Origin: Rhodococcus sp. 14-2483-1-2
GTDB taxonomy: Bacteria; Actinomycetota; Actinomycetes; Mycobacteriales; Mycobacteriaceae
Assembly: GCF_002259405.1 (NCBI RefSeq)
Contig: NZ_NPFW01000014.1
Coordinates: forward strand, 186,001 to 250,000
Reading direction: 5' to 3'
Length of the DNA: 64,000 bases
This document shows positions 26,571 through 34,994 of the stretch, one piece after another. The translations under genes were made by a program, and so were the position numbers. The number at the start of each line of letters is the position of its first letter. Position 1 is the stretch's first letter. The notes beneath the pieces are model-generated. The model worked only from the letters and a program-made list of their open reading frames with translations, ran no database searches and was not told the origin of the DNA.

Positions 26571-26642
26571 ATCGCCAGGCTACGCCTGCGAAGAATTGAC
26601 TTAACAGCATTGGCAACTAGCTGCTGAGTCACAATTCGATGT

Positions 26643-26686
26643 TGTTCGGGAACATTAGCCGAAGTAAAGGCGTATACCGGTATACG
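26643..26686. promoter_or_regulatory. Two palindromes between ramB and the SPW-like gene
   Basis: TGTTC-GG-GAACA at 26643-26654 and a perfect 16-bp palindrome, CGTATACCGGTATACG, at 26671-26686. The latter sits 32 bp upstream of the SPW-like gene start and about 100 bp upstream of ramB. It is a likely operator for an unknown dimeric regulator. Confidence 0.55.
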
Positions 26687-26717
26687 AGCTATTCACCACG
26701 CACCACGAGGAGCGGTC

Positions 26718-27122
26718 ATGTCCAACCGTCAACGCACTTCCGAAATCGTCAGGGACGTCGTCGTATTCGTCACCGGAGCCGTACTCGTCGCATCCACCGT
26801 CTGGCTGCCCGTCCAGGGAGACCAGGAAGTCACCGGTGCCATCCTCGTGCTCGGCATTCTCGCCGCATCGACCGCGCTGTGGGCGATCGGATCGTCGTCC
26901 AGACAGAGTCACTGGACCCACGTCGGCCTCGGCCTGCTGCTCGCGGTCTCGCCCGCGCTGATGGTGTTCCCGTCCGGATTGCTGGCAGCGGACCTGTTCG
27001 CCATCGTCGGCGGACTCGTGATCGCCGCCATGGGTGCGCTCGGGGTGCTTTCCTCGCGTCGGACTCCGATCACCTCTCGGGTGATTGCACGCAGTGACGA
27101 GCACACCGGCGTTCGCGTCTGA
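26718..27122 (+). CDS. SPW repeat-like small membrane protein
   Basis: 134 residues with four hydrophobic segments (about 12-30, 38-58, 69-86, 92-112). The SHWTHVGLGLLLAVSP segment resembles the SPW repeat of actinobacterial membrane proteins. GAGGAG precedes ATG 26718. Function unknown. The gene ends in a long hairpin at 27140-27197. Confidence 0.8.
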   Translation: MSNRQRTSEIVRDVVVFVTGAVLVASTVWLPVQGDQEVTGAILVLGILAASTALWAIGSSSRQSHWTHVGLGLLLAVSPALMVFPSGLLAADLFAIVGGLVIAAMGALGVLSSRRTPITSRVIARSDEHTGVRV

Positions 27123-27139
27123 GCCTTCTCTGCAACCGG

Positions 27140-27197
27140 TGCTCCACTCCCGGGGGCGTGCGCGATGAATATCGTGCGCGGCCCCGGGAGTGGAGCA
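27140..27197. terminator. Very long bidirectional hairpin
   Basis: Outer arms 27140-27155 and 27182-27197 are perfectly complementary over 16 bp. After one G-G mismatch the stem continues 10 bp with two wobbles to a GAAT loop at 27167-27170. It lies between the convergent SPW-like and DUF559 genes, so it probably terminates both. The arms carry the GCTCCACTC/GAGTGGAGC motif found again at 28032, 28200 and 28247. Confidence 0.8.
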
Positions 27198-27207
27198 TTC
27201 TGTGCAT

Positions 27208-28098
27208 TCATCGCCTCGATTCCCGACGTCGCCGGATCACCGACGCAATCTCGCCGGCGATGACGTCCGGTGCGGCCAGCACGTCGAATGCCGAGTAGCG
27301 CAGCACCAGCCAGCGATCGAGCACCAAAGCGTTCTGCCTACGCCGATCCTTGCTGAATACCCCAGCTGCACTGTGAAATTCACGCCCGTCCACTTCGATG
27401 ATCGTTCGGCTGCGACGGTCGACGAGGTCGCAGATGTACGGACCGACTACCGCATTCATCTCCAGGTACAGCCCGATCCGGTGCAGCGCGCGTCCCAACG
27501 CCCGCTCCGGTTCCGAGGCGAATCTGGTCACCGCCAGCCGAACTTGGCGAGCCAACTCTGCGTTGCCGCGTCGACCTGGGAATCGTTCGAGCAGGCGGAG
27601 CAGTGACGCGGGGTCGAGTCCGAATTTCAGGCGTTCGTCGATCAGCAACTCGGCCTCGGCGCGGGGGAGTACCGCCAGGCAATCGAGAATCGTCTGTGCG
27701 GGCGTGGTGCACGGCAGGGACTCGACCTCGTCGACGAGCCTGGAATCGAGTGCGCGACGATGTAGCCGAAGCCATGGCGGTGGCCGCAACCTCGCCGAGC
27801 GAGGGACGGTGGCGTCGAGGGTGGTCGGTTCGGTCGTCCAGCCCCGCAGGTACGCGGCCGACCGGTGACTGAGCACGGCGTCCGGTCGCCACAACGAAAC
27901 GGCCCGACACCGATCCATCGTCGACGGTTCCCCGCACATGTGGACCGTCGGCAGAACACGGGTGAAGCGCCGCGAGACGGTGCTGGGGTGGAGCCCGGAG
28001 GCGAGGAGCTGCTGAAGGGTGGCGGGTCCGGGAGTGGAGCCTGCGGAATGACCCTGGAGTCTGGGGGTGGAGCCTGCGTCGGTGTTGTCGGGTGTCAT
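27208..28098 (-). CDS. AbiEi-like plus DUF559 (Vsr-like nuclease fold) protein
   Basis: 296 residues from ATG 28098. The middle (about 70-200) has AVLSHRSAAYLRGW and PAQTILDCLAVLPR, as in the AbiEi antitoxin-like family. The C-terminal 90 residues are a DUF559/Vsr-type endonuclease fold: TIIEVDGREFHSA, FSKDRRRQNALVLDRWLVLR. The Asp of EVDG and downstream basic residues fit a nuclease core. No partner toxin gene is adjacent. The N-terminal 30 residues overlap a DNA repeat and are poorly conserved in look. Role unknown; defence or mobile-element association is inferred. Confidence 0.8.
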   Translation of the reverse strand: MTPDNTDAGSTPRLQGHSAGSTPGPATLQQLLASGLHPSTVSRRFTRVLPTVHMCGEPSTMDRCRAVSLWRPDAVLSHRSAAYLRGWTTEPTTLDATVPRSARLRPPPWLRLHRRALDSRLVDEVESLPCTTPAQTILDCLAVLPRAEAELLIDERLKFGLDPASLLRLLERFPGRRGNAELARQVRLAVTRFASEPERALGRALHRIGLYLEMNAVVGPYICDLVDRRSRTIIEVDGREFHSAAGVFSKDRRRQNALVLDRWLVLRYSAFDVLAAPDVIAGEIASVIRRRRESRR

Positions 28099-28629
28099 GG
28101 ATGCAGCGTCGGCGATGCTGTAGGTGTCCTCCGACGCTCGACCTGGGGGAATGCAGTGCCCTGTGGATAGCTGCGTGTCTGTGGATGAGTGCACGTAGTG
28201 CTCCACTCTGGGGCGTCGGGCGCGTGATTTCGTGGGAAGTGGCGTCGAGTGGAGCGCCCCGCGCGTGTCCACATCTTGAGACCGAGGTACTGTGATGTCG
28301 GTCACAAGATCGGCAGTTTCTGACTCGATTCAGACGCCCCCGCCAAACCGTACAAGCGTCCTGTATGAGTTTTTGTTCATTGCGTTCATCAACTGGGGAT
28401 TCACCGCTACTGGCGAGTAACCACGCCGTCCGATCGGAGAGGTTTGCGCCGACCGAAAATTTGCAACATTAGCAACAGTGTCGGGAAAGCTAGCCAAGAT
28501 TGGCACTAACAACTGGTAGACGCCTGTTTTCGGGTGTGCCATTGTTTTGGAGTACACCAGAAGGGCCTGGCAACGATGTGAAGATTCGTCTCGAGGCAGG
28601 CCGAGAAGCAGAAGAGACTGGAGCTGAAG
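28099..28629. other. 531-bp gap upstream of aceA: repeats and regulatory sequence
   Basis: No gene is seen. The left half holds copies of the GAGTGGAGC motif (28200-28208 inverted, 28247-28255 direct). The right half (about 28320-28620) is AT-richer and is the aceA promoter region, with a RamB-like box at 28456-28467. Frames on the opposite strand that run through aceA are shadows. Confidence 0.6.
28456..28467. promoter_or_regulatory. RamB-like binding site upstream of aceA
   Basis: AAAATTTGCAAC closely resembles the published RamB consensus (A/G)(A)(A/G)TTTGCAAA. A partial second copy (TTAGCAAC) follows at 28469. It lies about 165 bp upstream of the isocitrate lyase start. Confidence 0.6.
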
Positions 28630-29919
28630 ATGTCGACCACCGGCACCCCGAAGACCATCGCCGAGATCCAGCAGGATTGGGACACCAACCCCCGCTGGAA
28701 GGGCGTCACCCGTAACTTCACCGCACAGCAGGTCTCCGACCTCCAGGGCACCGTCGTCGAAGAAGCGACACTCGCTCGCCGCGGCAGCGAGATCCTCTGG
28801 GACCTCGTGAACAACGAGGACTACATCAACTCGCTCGGTGCCCTCACCGGCAACCAGGCCGTGCAGCAGATTCGCGCCGGCCTCCAGGCGATCTACCTCT
28901 CCGGCTGGCAGGTCGCAGGCGACGCCAACCTCTCGGGCCACACCTACCCGGACCAGAGCCTCTACCCGGCCAACTCGGTGCCGTCGGTCGTCCGTCGCAT
29001 CAACAACGCACTCCTGCGCGCCGACGAGATCGCCAAGATCGAGGGCGACACGTCCGTCAAGAACTGGGTTGCACCGATCGTCGCCGACGCCGAAGCCGGC
29101 TTCGGTGGCGCACTGAACGCCTACGAGCTGCAGAAGGCCATGATCGTGGCCGGCGCCGCAGGCGTCCACTGGGAGGACCAGCTCGCATCGGAGAAGAAGT
29201 GCGGCCACCTCGGCGGCAAGGTTCTGATCCCCACCCAGCAGCACATCCGCACCCTCACCTCGGCACGCCTCGCGTCCGACGTCGCCGACGTCCCGTCGGT
29301 CATCATCGCCCGCACCGACGCCGAGGCAGCCACGCTGATCACCTCCGACGTCGACGAGCGTGACCGTGAGTTCCTCGACGGAACCCGCACCGCAGAAGGA
29401 TTCTTCGGCGTCAAGAACGGCATCGAGCCCTGCATCGCCCGTGCGAAGGCCTACGCCCCGTACGCCGACCTCATCTGGATGGAGACCGGCGTGCCGGATC
29501 TCGAGGTCGCCAAGAAGTTCTCCGAGTCGGTTCGCAGCGAGTTCCCGGACCAGCTGCTCGCCTACAACTGCTCGCCTTCGTTCAACTGGAAGGCACACCT
29601 GGACGACGCGACCATCGCCAAGTTCCAGAAGGAACTCGGAGCCATGGGCTTCAAGTTCCAGTTCATCACCCTCGCAGGCTTCCACTCGCTCAACTACGGC
29701 ATGTTCGACCTGGCACACGGCTACGCCCGCGAAGGCATGACCGCGTTCGTCGACCTGCAGGAGCGCGAGTTCAAGGCTGCCGAAGAGCGCGGCTTCACCG
29801 CCATCAAGCACCAGCGTGAGGTTGGCGCCGGCTACTTCGACCGCATCGCCACCACCGTCGACCCCAACACCTCGACGGCTGCACTGAAGGGCTCCACCGA
29901 AGAAGGCCAGTTCCACTGA
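28630..29919 (+). CDS. aceA: Isocitrate lyase
   Basis: 429 residues, the length of the mycobacterial Icl1 type. Cleaves isocitrate to succinate and glyoxylate, the first glyoxylate-shunt step, needed for growth on acetate and fatty acids. Catalytic Cys in [10 protein letters not shown]; metal-site [10 protein letters not shown] and [18 protein letters not shown] loop. Start ATG 28630 follows a GGAG. The codon use is strongly C-ending, consistent with high expression. Followed by a strong terminator. Confidence 0.96.
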   Translation: MSTTGTPKTIAEIQQDWDTNPRWKGVTRNFTAQQVSDLQGTVVEEATLARRGSEILWDLVNNEDYINSLGALTGNQAVQQIRAGLQAIYLSGWQVAGDANLSGHTYPDQSLYPANSVPSVVRRINNALLRADEIAKIEGDTSVKNWVAPIVADAEAGFGGALNAYELQKAMIVAGAAGVHWEDQLASEKKCGHLGGKVLIPTQQHIRTLTSARLASDVADVPSVIIARTDAEAATLITSDVDERDREFLDGTRTAEGFFGVKNGIEPCIARAKAYAPYADLIWMETGVPDLEVAKKFSESVRSEFPDQLLAYNCSPSFNWKAHLDDATIAKFQKELGAMGFKFQFITLAGFHSLNYGMFDLAHGYAREGMTAFVDLQEREFKAAEERGFTAIKHQREVGAGYFDRIATTVDPNTSTAALKGSTEEGQFH

Positions 29920-29953
29920 GCAGTTCCGCCTCTCCGAACCTCTAGCGCACCAG

Positions 29954-29994
29954 TCAGGCGGCCCCAGCGATTCGCTGCGGGCCGCCTGATTTGT
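29954..29994 (+). terminator. Rho-independent terminator of aceA
   Basis: TCAGGCGGCCC at 29954-29964 pairs perfectly with GGGCCGCCTGA at 29979-29989; an inner CAGCG/CGCTG stem extends it, and TTTGT follows. Confidence 0.85.
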
Positions 29995-30083
29995 ATCGCC
30001 TGGGTTCTGGGCGTACCCCGGAAGAGTTACCCCCATCTCACTTGAACCTGTTGTGCCGCAACATCTATGACTAGGAGCTTCCT

Positions 30084-30959
30084 GTGACGGTCGAGAGGGT
30101 GGGGATCGTCGGAGCCGGGCAGATGGGGGCAGGAATTGCCGAGGTCTGTGCCCGCGCCCATGTCGACGTGTTGGTCTACGAACAGACTCGTGAGCTGACG
30201 AGCGCCGGACGCACCCGCATCCTGAAGTCCCTCGACCGCGGAGTGAGCAGCGGCAAGATCACCGAACGCGAGCGAGAGCACGCTGCGGCAAGGCTGCGAT
30301 TCACCTCCGACCTCGCCGACTTTCGCGATCGCCAGCTCGTCGTCGAAGCAGTACTCGAAGACGAGAAGATCAAGGCCGACATCTTCGCCGAACTCGACTC
30401 GGTGGTGACCGACCCCGACGCCGTCATCGCCTCGAACACCTCCTCCATTCCCATCGTGAGCCTGGGAGCCGCGACGACGGCACCCGGCCGCGTCGTCGGT
30501 CTGCACTTCTTCAACCCGGTCCCGGTACTGCCACTCGTCGAGCTCGTCACCACCGACCTGACCTCACCGGCAGTGGCCGACCGCGCCGAGCGATTCGCAG
30601 GCGATGTCCTCGGCAAGCAGGTCGTGCGCTCAGCAGATCGCTCGGGCTTCGTCGTCAACGCGTTGCTGGTGCCGTATCTGCTCTCTGCGATTCGCATGGT
30701 CGAATCCGGATTCGCCACCAAGGAAGACGTCGACAAGGCGACGGTGCTGGGTCTGGCGCACCCCATGGGGCCACTCGCACTCGCCGACCTCGTCGGCCTC
30801 GACACGGTCAAAGCCATTGCCGATTCCATGTATTCGGAGTTCGAGGAACCTCTCTTCCTGGCACCGCCGCTGCTGCTGCGCATGGTCGAATCGGGCCGCG
30901 TCGGCAAGAAAGCCGGAGCCGGTTTCTATCGCTACGAGAACGGCCGAATCGCAAAGTAG
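30084..30959 (+). CDS. fadB2: 3-hydroxybutyryl-CoA dehydrogenase
   Basis: 291 residues, GTG start with AGGAG before it. NAD-binding GIVGAGQMGAGIAEV at 7-21; ASNTSSIPI and GLHFFNPVPVLPLVEL with the catalytic His-Glu pair; C-terminal domain with ATVLGLAHPMGPLALADLVG. Oxidises 3-hydroxyacyl-CoA in fatty-acid or hydroxybutyrate metabolism. The aceA-fadB2 order matches icl1-fadB2 in mycobacteria (from memory). Confidence 0.93.
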   Translation: MTVERVGIVGAGQMGAGIAEVCARAHVDVLVYEQTRELTSAGRTRILKSLDRGVSSGKITEREREHAAARLRFTSDLADFRDRQLVVEAVLEDEKIKADIFAELDSVVTDPDAVIASNTSSIPIVSLGAATTAPGRVVGLHFFNPVPVLPLVELVTTDLTSPAVADRAERFAGDVLGKQVVRSADRSGFVVNALLVPYLLSAIRMVESGFATKEDVDKATVLGLAHPMGPLALADLVGLDTVKAIADSMYSEFEEPLFLAPPLLLRMVESGRVGKKAGAGFYRYENGRIAK

Positions 30960-31050
30960 ACACCGCCCCGGGCGGGTTGCCCCGCGACGGACACCGGAGC
31001 GCTATTGTCGGTCTGCGAAACGCAGTCACTTCGATCACAGGAGCGTGTCA

Positions 31051-31326
31051 GTGAGCAAGTCCACGAAGTCGAACGGTGTGGTTCCCAAGGCATTCGGGAT
31101 CGGGTTGGCCGCCACCGGTGCCGCCCACTTCGTGGTGCCCGAGGCATTCGAGGGAATCACCAAGCTCCCGTTCCCCACGGACACCAGAACCTGGATCAGT
31201 CGTAACGGTGCCACCGAATTGGCCGTCGGCGCGGCGATCGCGTACCCCAAGACGCGTAAGATCGGACTGGTCGGTCTGGGCGCATACGTACTGTGGCTCG
31301 GGGCCAACATCGCCAAGAACAGCTGA
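31051..31326 (+). CDS. Small membrane protein, DoxX-like
   Basis: 91 residues, GTG 31051 with AGGAG at 31039-31043. VPKAFGIGLAATGAAHFVVP is the first hydrophobic segment; NGATELAVGAAIAYPKTRKI and LVGLGAYVLWLGANIAK the second half. The GxxxxxxHFVxPexFexI pattern is seen in small DoxX-like actinobacterial membrane proteins. Function unknown. Confidence 0.78.
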   Translation: MSKSTKSNGVVPKAFGIGLAATGAAHFVVPEAFEGITKLPFPTDTRTWISRNGATELAVGAAIAYPKTRKIGLVGLGAYVLWLGANIAKNS

Positions 31327-31422
31327 CGTTACTGTTGCAAACGACTCGTTTAGAGCAGGAATAGCCTGGTCGAGGCGGTAGCTGCCTTGCGCTCTCACTG
31401 ATGCGTAGGTAGCAATGTAGAT

Positions 31423-32463
31423 ATGACTTCAGCTACCGCTTACCAGGCCACCGCTCCGGACGCCCCGCTCGAGAAGGCGACGATCGAGCGACGCGCAGTC
31501 GGACCGAACGACATCCTCATCGACGTCAAGTTCGCCGGCATCTGCCACTCCGACATTCACACCGCCCGTAACGAGTGGGGCGGCACCACGTACCCCGTCG
31601 TTCCCGGTCACGAGATCGCAGGCATCGTGGCCGAGGTCGGCTCCGAGGTGACCAGCCGCAAGGTGGGCGACCGCGTCGGCGTCGGCTGCTTCGTGGACTC
31701 CTGTGGCGAGTGCGAGGCGTGCAAGGACGGCGACGAGCAGTACTGCACCAAGGGCGTCGTCCAGACGTACAACTCGAAAACCTACGAGGGCGAGTTCACC
31801 CACGGCGGCTACTCCACCCAGATCGTCGTGACGGAGAAGTTCGTTCTCGGCATCCCGGAAGGCGTCGAGCTCGACGTTGCCGCACCGCTGCTGTGCGCGG
31901 GCATCACCCTGTACTCGCCGCTCAAGCACTGGGGAGCGGGACCGGGCAAGAAGGTCGCCATCATCGGCATGGGCGGCCTGGGCCACATCGGCGTCAAGAT
32001 CGCGCACGCACTCGGTGCCCACGTCACCGTGCTGAGCCAGACGGACGCCAAGGAAGCCGACGGCAAGGCCTACGGTGCCGACGAGTACTACGCCACCAAG
32101 GACACCACCGCCCTCAAGGATCTGCAGGGCAAGTTCGACCTCATCCTCAACACGGTCTCCGCGAACCTGCCGATGGGCAAGTACCTCGGACTGCTCGCCC
32201 GCAACGGCACCCTCGTCGAGCTGGGCGTTCCCGAGAAGCCCCTCGAGGTGCCCGCGTTCAACCTGCTGGCCAACCGTCGTTCCTTCGCCGGTTCGATGGT
32301 CGGTGGCATCGCCGAGACGCAGGAAATGCTGGACTTCTGCGCCGAGCACCACATCGGTGCCGAGATCGAGGTCATCCCGGCCGAGAAGATCAACGAGGCA
32401 TACGACCGCGTCGTCAAGTCCGACGTGCGCTACCGCTTCGTGATCGACGCAGCCACGCTGTAA
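31423..32463 (+). CDS. adhC: Zinc-dependent NADP alcohol dehydrogenase (AdhC/CAD type)
   Basis: 346 residues, MDR family. Catalytic zinc ligands C41 (GICHSDIH) and H63-E64 (PGHEIAG); structural zinc C94, C97, C100 and C108 ([17 protein letters not shown]). Nucleotide-binding [13 protein letters not shown]. This is the cinnamyl-alcohol dehydrogenase-like class common in mycobacteria, reducing aldehydes with NADPH. It stands alone, followed by a hairpin shared with the converging PPK2 gene. Confidence 0.92.
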   Translation: MTSATAYQATAPDAPLEKATIERRAVGPNDILIDVKFAGICHSDIHTARNEWGGTTYPVVPGHEIAGIVAEVGSEVTSRKVGDRVGVGCFVDSCGECEACKDGDEQYCTKGVVQTYNSKTYEGEFTHGGYSTQIVVTEKFVLGIPEGVELDVAAPLLCAGITLYSPLKHWGAGPGKKVAIIGMGGLGHIGVKIAHALGAHVTVLSQTDAKEADGKAYGADEYYATKDTTALKDLQGKFDLILNTVSANLPMGKYLGLLARNGTLVELGVPEKPLEVPAFNLLANRRSFAGSMVGGIAETQEMLDFCAEHHIGAEIEVIPAEKINEAYDRVVKSDVRYRFVIDAATL

Positions 32464-32478
32464 CTGTTTCCTTGGACG

Positions 32479-32528
32479 CGTGAATGGTCCATTGACCTGC
32501 CCAGACGGGGGTCGATGGACCATTCACG
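32479..32528. terminator. Bidirectional hairpin between adhC and PPK2
   Basis: Arms 32479-32497 and 32510-32528 pair over 19 bp with one wobble, leaving a 12-base loop. It starts with CGTGAATGGTCC and ends with GGACCATTCACG. It lies between two converging stop codons. Confidence 0.8.
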
Positions 32529-32542
32529 TCTTCGAAGCGGGT

Positions 32543-33400
32543 TCAGCTCTCGGCCAGCCGCTTCTTCTCGTGCTCGACGTCGAAATCTGCTGTGGGCCAA
32601 TCGAGATCGAGCTTCTCCAGGGCGTCGATCAGGATCTCCGTGACCGCAAGTCTGCTGTACCACTTGCGGTCGGCCGGAACGACGTACCACGGCGCATGAT
32701 CGAAGTCCGTACGATCGAGGACCCGCTGATACGCCTGTCGGTACTGCGGTAGGAAGCCACGCTCGGTGACGTCGCCCGGGTTGTACTTCCAGTGCTTCTC
32801 GGGTCGATCGAGCCGCTCCTGCAATCGCTTCTTCTGCTCGTCGGCCGACACGAACAAGGCCACCTTGACGACGACCGTGTCCTCGTCGACCAGTTCCTTC
32901 TCGAAGGCGTTGATCTCGTCGAATCGCTTCTCCCACACCTGCCGTGGCACGAGGTCGTGGACCGCGACGACGAGAACGTCCTCGTAGTGGGACCGATCGA
33001 ACACCCCGATCCGGCCTGCCCGTGGAAGGGCTTTGCGGATACGCCACAGGTAGTGGTGCTGCTTTTCCTGCTGGGTGGGTACCCCGAACGACGCGAGGTC
33101 GACGCCCTGCGGATCGACCATCCCGATGACGTGCTTGACCATGCCGCCCTTGCCTGCGGTGTCCATGCCCTGCAGCACCAGCAGAACCGACTTGGTGCCG
33201 CCTGCGCGGCCATGGGCGTAGAGCTTCTCCTGGAGTGCCGCCAGCACCGCTCCGCGCTGCTCGAGGACGTCGTTGCCGTGTGCTTTCGCGCCGTCGAAAC
33301 CCGGAGTTGCCGTGAAATCGATGTCCTCCACACGGGGAGAGGCGCTGGCGCGCAGCACATCGACGGGAGAGAGCGTCCACAGTTTCGACTTGTCGGCCAT
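32543..33400 (-). CDS. Polyphosphate kinase 2 family protein
   Basis: 285 residues. Transfers phosphate between polyphosphate and nucleotides. Walker A LQGMDTAGKGGMVKH (about 77-91), Walker B FDRSHYEDVLVVAV, and lid segment RLQERLDRPEKHWKY. One PPK2 domain, no N-terminal extension. TATPGFDGAKAHGND near the start and SHYEDVL resemble the class that phosphorylates AMP or ADP. Which nucleotide is used cannot be told from sequence alone. Confidence 0.9.
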   Translation of the reverse strand: MADKSKLWTLSPVDVLRASASPRVEDIDFTATPGFDGAKAHGNDVLEQRGAVLAALQEKLYAHGRAGGTKSVLLVLQGMDTAGKGGMVKHVIGMVDPQGVDLASFGVPTQQEKQHHYLWRIRKALPRAGRIGVFDRSHYEDVLVVAVHDLVPRQVWEKRFDEINAFEKELVDEDTVVVKVALFVSADEQKKRLQERLDRPEKHWKYNPGDVTERGFLPQYRQAYQRVLDRTDFDHAPWYVVPADRKWYSRLAVTEILIDALEKLDLDWPTADFDVEHEKKRLAES

Positions 33401-33423
33401 AGGCGGAAGACTACTTCTCTACC

Positions 33424-33894
33424 ATGGGATTCATGGCCCCTACCATTGCAAAAGCAGAAACCGTGTCGCGTGAGCAACTGCTCGAGTTCGTCTCTCCGCG
33501 GCACCACCACACCCTGATCACTCGCAAGCGCGACGACGGTCTGCAGGTCTCCCCGGTGTCCGCCGGGGTGGACTCGGAAGGCCGCATCGTCATCGCCACC
33601 TACCCCGAGCGCGCGAAAGTGCTCAACATCCGCCGCAACTCCGCCGTCACGGTGCTGGTGCACAGTGACGACTGGAACGGCGACTACGTCCAGGTCGACG
33701 GTACGGCCGAGATCATCGATCTTCCCGACGCCGTCGAACCTCTGGTGGAGTACTTCCGCAGCATCGCCGGCGAGCACTCGGACTGGGACGAGTACCGCGC
33801 GGCGATGGTGAAGCAGGGAAAGTCGTTGATACGCATCGTGATCGACACCTGGGGCCCGATCGCCGCGGGTGGCTTCCCGCCCGGGAGAGTGTGA
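33424..33894 (+). CDS. PNPOx-fold, F420/FMN-dependent protein
   Basis: 156 residues (153 if ATG 33433 is used). Split beta-barrel flavin/F420 binder: EFVSPRHHHTLITRKRDDG, GRIVIATYPERAKVLNIRRN, VQVDGTAEIIDLPDA, KSLIRIVIDTWGPIA. Of the FDOR type common in actinobacteria, as in TIGR03618-like families. Its last codons and stop (33892-33894) are the first unit of a tandem repeat that runs to the stop of the next gene. Confidence 0.82.
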   Translation: MGFMAPTIAKAETVSREQLLEFVSPRHHHTLITRKRDDGLQVSPVSAGVDSEGRIVIATYPERAKVLNIRRNSAVTVLVHSDDWNGDYVQVDGTAEIIDLPDAVEPLVEYFRSIAGEHSDWDEYRAAMVKQGKSLIRIVIDTWGPIAAGGFPPGRV

Positions 33895-33990
33895 CAAGCC
33901 CCCGGGAAGAGTGTGACAAGCCCCCGGGAAGAGTGTGACAAGCCCGCCAGGGAGAGTGTGACAGGCCCTCCTAGGAGGGTGTGACTAGCC
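33887..33990. repeat. Tandem repeat, five units of 22-23 bp
   Basis: Units begin at 33887, 33909, 33931, 33954 and 33977. The first three share GAGTGTGACAAGCC and are nearly identical; the fourth and fifth diverge (GTGTGACAGGCC, GTGTGACTAGCC). The first unit contains the stop codon of the PNPOx gene and the last the stop of the siderophore-binding gene on the other strand. It fills the whole gap between two converging genes. Confidence 0.88.
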
Positions 33991-34977
33991 CTTCAGCGGT
34001 GCCGCGAACAGTGGCACGGCGTTCTCGAGTGCGTATCGGGTGCCTGCGACCGAGGCGGCCGAGAATGCGTTGGACAGGTTCGTGTCACCGAGCACCACGA
34101 GCCGTCCGTCGCGTGCCGACGGAAGGCCCTGGATCGACGGGTTGTCGGTGATCACCTCGGGTCCGGTGCCGATGGGGAACATGACGGTGAGGTCGGCGTC
34201 GAGCGCGGCGATGTTCTCCTCCGACAGTTCGATGCTGAACGCCCCGGGTTCGGCGAGGGTCTGGATGGCCGGGGTGTTGGTCAGGCCGAGTGATTCGAGG
34301 AAGTCGACGCGGGTGTCGCCACGGACGTAGGCACCGACCTGTCCGCTGTAGAGCGTTCCGACGGCGACGGTCTTGTCGGCAAATTCGGGGTTGGCCGCGA
34401 TGGTGTCGTCGAACAGTGTCTTGGTGTCGTCGACGAGTTTCTTGCCCTCGTCTACCTTTCCGAGCGCTTGGGCGACGATCTCGGTCTGGCCGTCCCACGT
34501 GGTGCCGTAGGCGACGTCGGTTCCGGGCGGCGCCGCAACAGTGGGGGCGATCTCGGACAGGTCGTCGTAGACGGCTCTGTCGTTGGTGCTGCGAGTCCAC
34601 AGGATCAGATCCGGCGCCAGCGCCGCGATCGATTCCATGTCGACGTCGAAGGTGCCCACGATCGTGGGGTCGGTGTCGTAGGTCTCGTCGACCCACGGAC
34701 CGAGCCCGTTTCCGCCGACGCCGAGCCAGTCGCTGGCACCGACGGGCTGGACGCCGAGCGCCAGCGCGGTTTCGGCGTCCGACCATCCGAGCGCGACCAC
34801 TCGCTGCGGGTTCGCAGGTACCTCGACCTCGCCGAACATGTCGGTCACGACGACGCCACCGGACTCGGCCGAGTCGGTGGTGCCGTCGGAGTCACTACCG
34901 TCGGAGCTGCATGCGGTGAGGGTGAGGGCAAGGGCGAGGGCTGCCGCAGGCAGAGCCGACGAACGTGAGATGCGCAT
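33985..34977 (-). CDS. Iron-siderophore ABC transporter substrate-binding lipoprotein
   Basis: 330 residues. Signal peptide with lipobox LTLTAC (Cys near 23), a Ser/Asp/Gly-rich linker, then VVTDMFGEVEVPANPQRVVA and MESIAALAPDLILW of the FecB/FepB fold. Captures a ferric siderophore. No transporter genes adjoin. An iron-box-like sequence lies directly at the start codon (34976-34994). Its stop is in the last unit of the tandem repeat. Confidence 0.9.
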   Translation of the reverse strand: MRISRSSALPAAALALALTLTACSSDGSDSDGTTDSAESGGVVVTDMFGEVEVPANPQRVVALGWSDAETALALGVQPVGASDWLGVGGNGLGPWVDETYDTDPTIVGTFDVDMESIAALAPDLILWTRSTNDRAVYDDLSEIAPTVAAPPGTDVAYGTTWDGQTEIVAQALGKVDEGKKLVDDTKTLFDDTIAANPEFADKTVAVGTLYSGQVGAYVRGDTRVDFLESLGLTNTPAIQTLAEPGAFSIELSEENIAALDADLTVMFPIGTGPEVITDNPSIQGLPSARDGRLVVLGDTNLSNAFSAASVAGTRYALENAVPLFAAPLKG

Positions 34978-34994
34978 AGGGCACGCTAACCTAT
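34976..34994 (-). promoter_or_regulatory. Iron-box-like site overlapping the start of the siderophore-binding gene
   Basis: On the minus strand it reads ATAGGTTAGCGTGCCCTAT, about 13 of 19 matches to the IdeR/DmdR consensus, the left half being much better. It overlaps the ATG and also touches the stop of the DJ-1/PfpI gene upstream, so the promoter would lie inside that gene. Confidence 0.5.

Noticed and set aside
28330..30036. 568-codon open frame opposite aceA
   Set aside because: The plus strand encodes a complete isocitrate lyase with active-site motifs. The antisense frame has no domain.
33887..33990. CRISPR array
   Set aside because: Units of 22-23 bp directly abut without unique spacers, and no cas genes are near.
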